Shown here piece by piece: positions 58,257 to 62,164 of a stretch of DNA of 62,164 bases; position 1 is the first letter of the stretch; the number at the start of each line of letters is the position of its first letter. Under the pieces are notes generated by a model that worked only from the letters and a program-made list of their open reading frames with translations, had not been told where the DNA came from and did no database searches. The translations under genes were made by a program, and so were the position numbers. Source of the DNA: CAYRQF01 sp964615845 (GTDB taxonomy: Bacteria > Patescibacteriota > Minisyncoccia > Phycocordibacterales > CSBR16-119); the NCBI GenBank assembly GCA_964615845.1, contig CAZTRC010000001.1:1-62164 (forward strand), read 5' to 3'.

Positions 58257-59114
58257 CTTTACCCACACATCCACCCCATTACTCTCAAATTTTATGGTGC
58301 CGGTGGTGGCGGTGCTTAAGATTTCAATTCCCTCTTTTTCAAAGACTTCAATGACCTCCTTATGCGGATGGCCGTAACTGTTGTCGCGGCCGGCAGAGAT
58401 GACGGCGTATGTCGGCGCGACCATCCGGACAAAAGACGCGCCGGAAGATGTGCGCGAGCCGTGATGCCCGGCCTTCAAGACACTTGATCGCAAATATTCT
58501 TTGTCGGTTGCGTAGAGGAGGGTCTCTGGCATTTTGCCGGCATCACCAGTCAGCATGAAACTCGTGTCGCCATAGACCAATTTGGTTATGATCGAAAGCT
58601 CGTTCGTCTCTTCAATTTCAAACTCGTCCGGCTCCGGATACAAGACATGAAGGTACACACCGCTTCCCTTGTCGAGGACGATGATCATGCCGCGCAGGCC
58701 CAAGTAGTAATTCGCATTTTCTTCTTTGGCTTTCTGAAGCAGCGCTTGGTAAGAGTTAGTCCCAGAGTCCGCGACAGAATCGATGAAATTCCCGACCTGA
58801 TATTTGTCGAAGACAAGCGGCAAGCCTCCGACATGGTCTTGGTCCGGATGCGTCGCGAGGACGATATTGATGTAGCGATCAAAGAATCCCATCGAACGGC
58901 CGAGCTCGCCAAGGACACTCGCATCTCTCCCGCCATCGATGAGCATCTGCGCCCCATTTGGCGCGGTGATGAGGATAGCGTCGCCCTGACCGATGTCGAG
59001 AAATGCTACCTCCAAAACTTTATTTTCCTTCTGAGAAATATACAAACCCCACACCAGCATATTTATGAAAACCAAGAGGGCGATGAAAAAATATTTTCGG
59101 TATTGTTCTTTCAT
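58254..59114 (-). CDS. ComEC-type metallo-beta-lactamase domain protein
   Basis: 286 aa. N-terminal helix (FFIALLVFINMLVWGLYIS) then an MBL domain: VAFLDIGQGDAILITAPNGA, LATHPDQDHVGGLPLVFDKY (HxxxDH motif), LTGDAGKMPE, LKAGHHGSRTS and VISAGRDNSYGHPH. This is the C-terminal nuclease part normally fused to ComEC, here a separate gene whose start overlaps the membrane part by 4 bp. It would degrade the non-transported strand during DNA uptake. Confidence 0.9.
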   Translation of the reverse strand: MKEQYRKYFFIALLVFINMLVWGLYISQKENKVLEVAFLDIGQGDAILITAPNGAQMLIDGGRDASVLGELGRSMGFFDRYINIVLATHPDQDHVGGLPLVFDKYQVGNFIDSVADSGTNSYQALLQKAKEENANYYLGLRGMIIVLDKGSGVYLHVLYPEPDEFEIEETNELSIITKLVYGDTSFMLTGDAGKMPETLLYATDKEYLRSSVLKAGHHGSRTSSGASFVRMVAPTYAVISAGRDNSYGHPHKEVIEVFEKEGIEILSTATTGTIKFESNGVDVWVK

Positions 59115-60610
59115 ATAGTTTTTTCTTTATTTTTCTTGTACCACTTATGCATCCACCACGTGAGAGCCGCGTACGAGACCAAGACTAGGACAAATGGAAA
59201 CTTTGAAATTTCAATATTGGCAAAAGGCAGTTTTGCAAAAAGTTCTACGACACCAATTTCAAATTTGAGCAGGAGATACGCAATGAAACCAAAAGGCGCC
59301 CCGAGGAAATTAGTCACGAGTCCGAAGAGTCCGGTCAAAAATCCATAAAACATCGTCGCTGGAATAAGTGTCAAGACCAAAAGGTTCGTAATCGGCGCGA
59401 TGAGAGAAAGGTTCCCGATTTTGTACAAGATGAATGGCAAGACGAAGAGCTGGGTGGCGAGCGTCGCCGACGTGATTTCGCGGATGGCGAAAGCCTTGGG
59501 TAAGAATCGGAAAAATTTCTCAAACACGGGCGAGAGATATATAAGTCCGAGCGTCGCGAGAAACGAGAGCTGGAACGAGATATCGAAAACGAGAATGTAT
59601 GGATTATGGAGCACCATGATGAAAGCCGCGAGAAGGAGCGCGCGAGTGATGGCGTACGGCCTACCGGTGGCGCGAGCAATGAGCGCGAGAAGTGCCATGA
59701 TACTAGCCCGGATGATCGTCGCTCCAGCGCCGGTCATGACCGCAAAGAGAAGGATGGCGAAGCCTCCGATGTAGATCCCGGCTGAAATTGAGACGAATGA
59801 GAGCGTCTTAATGATCGCTTCGGCGATGATCGTGACGTTGTAGCCCGAGAGGACGATGACATGCACAAGGCCGGTGTCGATGAAATCCTGTTCAAGGTCT
59901 TTTCCAAGGGATTCTTTCACCCCAAGGAGCAGGCCGGAGAGGAGGCTAGACTCGGGCACCGGGATGATACTCTCGATCGATTCGAGGAATCTACCTTTGA
60001 GTTTCAAGATGCCAGATTTCAAGGCATTGCCTTCCCCGCTTGCGAGCACCTCAACGTTCACGAAAGACATGGTGTAGAAAATGCCGTCTTTCCTGAGATA
60101 ATTTTCGTAATCGAATTCTTTTCCAATTTCGGTCGTGAAATTTTCGGGACGCGCGAGTTCACCCGCGACCTTCACGCGATCGCCATAAGAAATTTCGGGA
60201 AAAAGTTCGGTCGAAACTAGCACTTTCACTTCCGCTGGATATTCTTCGCGAAGGAGAGTGACCGTTTGTGTCTCAATCAAAAGCCTTTGGGTCGATTGGC
60301 GGTGCTCGACTTCGCGAGCTACGACGCCGACAACCTCGACTTCTTCGCCGACAAAATTATCGAGTAAATGCTTTTGCTGGCTCGCGTCTTTGGAGTAAAA
60401 CCGGAGGACTCCGGCCGAGAAAAATATTAAAAAAATGGCGAAGAGGAGAAAAGGCTTTCGCGGCACAATTTTGAAATATGAAACCAAAACAAAAACGACG
60501 CCGGCCAAGGCGAAGAAGAGACTGAATGAAAGATTGAACGTCACAAAAGAGCTCACGAACACCCCGGCAAAAAATCCCGACAATATTGAAATGAATATCT
60601 TGTTCGTCAT
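59111..60610 (-). CDS. comEC: ComEC/Rec2 competence membrane channel (without MBL domain)
   Basis: 499 aa. Two N-terminal helices, a DUF4131/OB-like domain (VEVVGVVAREVEHRQSTQRL, YGDRVKVAGELARPENF), then the competence domain: ESLGKDLEQDFIDTGLVHVI-VLSGYNVTII and GAGATIIRASIMALLALIAR are the conserved blocks. About ten membrane helices. It carries ssDNA across the cytoplasmic membrane. The MBL part is encoded downstream with a 4-bp overlap. Confidence 0.93.
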   Translation of the reverse strand: MTNKIFISILSGFFAGVFVSSFVTFNLSFSLFFALAGVVFVLVSYFKIVPRKPFLLFAIFLIFFSAGVLRFYSKDASQQKHLLDNFVGEEVEVVGVVAREVEHRQSTQRLLIETQTVTLLREEYPAEVKVLVSTELFPEISYGDRVKVAGELARPENFTTEIGKEFDYENYLRKDGIFYTMSFVNVEVLASGEGNALKSGILKLKGRFLESIESIIPVPESSLLSGLLLGVKESLGKDLEQDFIDTGLVHVIVLSGYNVTIIAEAIIKTLSFVSISAGIYIGGFAILLFAVMTGAGATIIRASIMALLALIARATGRPYAITRALLLAAFIMVLHNPYILVFDISFQLSFLATLGLIYLSPVFEKFFRFLPKAFAIREITSATLATQLFVLPFILYKIGNLSLIAPITNLLVLTLIPATMFYGFLTGLFGLVTNFLGAPFGFIAYLLLKFEIGVVELFAKLPFANIEISKFPFVLVLVSYAALTWWMHKWYKKNKEKTI

Positions 60611-60614
60611 CGAG

Positions 60615-61322
60615 TTATCCCAGCCACTCTTTGATCAAATTTTCTTCTTCGAGCTTTGAAAAAGTTTTTTTGAATCTAGCCTTTTTGCCCTTCACCCTTT
60701 TTTCGCATTCAGGCCAGGTCTTGTGTGTTTCGATTTTGCCATCCACCATCGAGAGATACGAGTACGCTTTAGCCGTCGAGGAGGATTTCTTTTTGGCGGC
60801 GCCAGCGTATGACGGGGTCATGTTTTTGATGTCGACGGGATAATCCCGGGTCTTCCCTTTGAAGAGCGGTGTGTCAGAGAGAGCCGCAAATGATGTCGCG
60901 ATCTCATCTACTCGCTCATTCCCCGCAATGCCGGCATGACCTTCGACATAATGCCATTCGATTTCTTTGTCCTTGCTTACAGCCAGGAGTTTCTGCCACA
61001 AATCTTTGTTCAAGACCGAGACTTTATTTTTCGTCATCCAGCCATTCTCGGCCCAACCAAAAACCCATTTGGTGATACCGTTGATGAGGTATTGGGAATC
61101 GGTGAAAACTGTAATGGCCGCTTCTTCAAGCTTTTGGGTGTCCAAAAAATTAAGCGCCTCGATGACCGCCGTCATTTCCATGCGGTTGTTCGTCGTTTTC
61201 TTGTCGCTTCCTCCAAGCTCCCACACCTCACCGCCCTTGTGGATATGAATAATCGTCCCCCATCCGCCAGGACCAGGATTCCCCAGAGACGACCCATCAG
61301 AAAATATCGTAATTTCTTGCAT
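60615..61322 (-). CDS. rnhA: Ribonuclease HI with C-terminal viroplasmin-like domain
   Basis: 235 aa. RNase H fold at 1-145: ITIFSDGSSLGNPGPGGWGT (first Asp), TTNNRMEMTAVIEAL (Glu), VFTDSQYLINGITKWV (Asp), and YVEGHAGIAGNERVDEIAT (His and last Asp): full DEDD set. It cuts RNA in RNA-DNA hybrids. A ~50-residue module AYSYLSMVDGKIETHKTWPE-CEKRVKG follows the linker and resembles the viroplasmin hybrid-binding domain, which in most RNases H1 is N-terminal. Confidence 0.92.
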   Translation of the reverse strand: MQEITIFSDGSSLGNPGPGGWGTIIHIHKGGEVWELGGSDKKTTNNRMEMTAVIEALNFLDTQKLEEAAITVFTDSQYLINGITKWVFGWAENGWMTKNKVSVLNKDLWQKLLAVSKDKEIEWHYVEGHAGIAGNERVDEIATSFAALSDTPLFKGKTRDYPVDIKNMTPSYAGAAKKKSSSTAKAYSYLSMVDGKIETHKTWPECEKRVKGKKARFKKTFSKLEEENLIKEWLG

Positions 61323-61357
61323 GGGTTATATTGTAGCAAATGGAGTTGAACAAAAAA

Positions 61358-61387
61358 GAACCCCGCAACATTGCTGTTGCAGGGTTC
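61358..61387 (-). terminator. Terminator of 61424-62068
   Basis: GAACCCTGCAAC-AGCAAT-GTTGCGGGGTTC on the minus strand followed by TTTTTTG, 36 bp after the stop. Confidence 0.85.
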
Positions 61388-61423
61388 GAGAGGATCTTGT
61401 CGCCATCCTTCTTGGCGTTGTGG

Positions 61424-62068
61424 TCAGTCCAGCTCGATGACGGCTGAGAGGTGATGTCCCTCGCGAGCCTCTTCAAGCCAATCCGTCAGGGTCCACTCTG
61501 AACCATCCCATTGGAGACCCAGGATGTAGACCCTGTCTCCAAAGGAAAGCATCTCGGTCCCATCGAAGAAGATGATCAGGTCTTCGCCACCATCTTCCTT
61601 CTTCCAATATTCAGGAATGAAGTGCTGGTTGCTGTGGTTCAGGAGCGTCTCGAGAATCTTGGCGTCGAGACAAACACGCTTTCCCCTTTTTAGGTTCTTG
61701 CGCCTGTTCCTGCCATCGCCCAATTTCACGAGTTTTACCTTGCCGAGATCAAGTTCGTGAATGGCCAGACTTCCTTTGTCTTCCTTTCCAAGCTCGTAGG
61801 TTTCAATCTCAGGAAACCTTTCAGGATTGAATGGCTCGGAGCGATTAATACGGACAACCTCCGCTCCTTTGAACTCACGACCTTCCGCGAACATCGCTCG
61901 ACGTTCGGGAGAAGCCTCAAGGAAAGCGGTCAGTTGCTCTCCCGCGGTCCGAGACTTCTTAACGATCTCGCTTTGCACGCGATCTCCATCCAACCTCTTC
62001 CAGTCTACGTTGCAGGCCAAGGCCTGCATAGCAGCATGAGATTGGGCAGTCGAAACTGGTTTACCCAT
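61424..62068 (-). CDS. Hypothetical protein, 214 aa
   Basis: Soluble. The N-terminal half has SRTAGEQLTAFLEASPERRA; the C-terminal half is beta-rich (KRVCLDAKILETLLNHSNQH, EDLIIFFDGTEMLSFGDRVY, WDGSEWTLTDWLEEAREG). I do not know its function. GC-rich codon use, a CA-rich leader (CAAAACACAACACC) without Shine-Dalgarno, and its own terminator place it with the other lone accessory genes at 41299, 42242 and 48655. Confidence 0.55.
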   Translation of the reverse strand: MGKPVSTAQSHAAMQALACNVDWKRLDGDRVQSEIVKKSRTAGEQLTAFLEASPERRAMFAEGREFKGAEVVRINRSEPFNPERFPEIETYELGKEDKGSLAIHELDLGKVKLVKLGDGRNRRKNLKRGKRVCLDAKILETLLNHSNQHFIPEYWKKEDGGEDLIIFFDGTEMLSFGDRVYILGLQWDGSEWTLTDWLEEAREGHHLSAVIELD

Positions 62069-62111
62069 GGTGTTGTGTTTTGCGCCACGTTCAAGGGACT
62101 ACGAATGTAGT

Positions 62112-62159
62112 TTTGCCATAGCTTTCAAAGCTCATAAAAGCGCTAAAAGCTATGGCAAA
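62112..62159. repeat. 14-bp perfect inverted repeat at window end
   Basis: TTTGCCATAGCTTT (62112-62125) and AAAGCTATGGCAAA (62146-62159) around a 20-nt loop. On the minus strand the right arm continues TAGCGC, recalling the TAGCGCTCCGC edge of elements B, D and F2, so this may be the 3' hairpin of a gene lying beyond the window. Confidence 0.6.
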
Positions 62160-62164
62160 TCACA

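Overview
The window looks like part of a reduced, ultra-small-type bacterial genome of the Candidate Phyla Radiation (Patescibacteria, most likely Parcubacteria/Paceibacteria). This rests on gene style rather than one marker: compact, mostly SD-less genes; a VirB4-like ATPase, a YVTN/peptidoglycan-binding surface protein and a DeoR-tailed protein of types I associate with this group; an isoleucyl-tRNA synthetase with an HHLE-type signature; and rplK and rpsR without rplA or rplI beside them, as reported for some CPR lineages. Three 100-N runs are scaffold gaps that break ndk, the VirB4-like ATPase and a beta-propeller gene. I see no rRNA, tRNA, CRISPR array, IS element or prophage.

Layout. 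1-6.5 kb: peptidoglycan-binding secreted protein, HTH protein, ftsK, recA. 6.5-9.4 kb: an AT-rich four-gene block with an amino-acid-type ABC importer and a methyltransferase. 9.5-12.1 kb: beta-CASP RNase and a membrane protein behind a structured leader RNA, a 37-aa membrane peptide, ndk. 12.2-15.6 kb: a secreted gametolysin-like (M11) zinc protease with two anchored companions. 15.6-21 kb: VirB4-like ATPase, map, adk, rpsR-ssb-rpsF. 21.2-34.3 kb: tatD, metG, AI-2E-family membrane protein, glyS, large anchored surface protein, recO, ileS, argS, msrA. 34.3-42.7 kb: YceI, DoxX, and a thymidylate/folate set (glyA, thyA, dcd, folA), with several small stand-alone genes. 42.8-48.4 kb: rplK-nusG-secE and fusA-rpsG-rpsL. 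48.6-57.3 kb: an island of four large secreted proteins (Bacteroidota-like C-terminal domain, beta-helix, PD40 propeller, YVTN propeller). 57.3-62.1 kb: site-2 protease, rpmB, a two-gene ComEC, RNase HI, a hypothetical.

Most notable points. (1) Long hairpins sit directly after stop codons. Their arms differ at every locus, but they share edge motifs (GCGGAGC, AGCGCTA) and often a core (AATCCGAGGACC...GCGATC..GCAGGA). A related 75-bp hairpin lies in frame inside ileS, as Rickettsia palindromic elements do. (2) IleRS carries an apparently intact histidine phosphatase domain inserted in its catalytic region. (3) A ~160-nt structured RNA with its own promoter and terminator precedes a membrane protein/RNase operon. 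(4) A Bacteroidota-type secreted protein sits amid CPR housekeeping genes. (5) A set of lone accessory genes each has a TTGNNN-17-TANNNT promoter, usually with a GC-rich terminator, which makes them look like self-contained expression cassettes.
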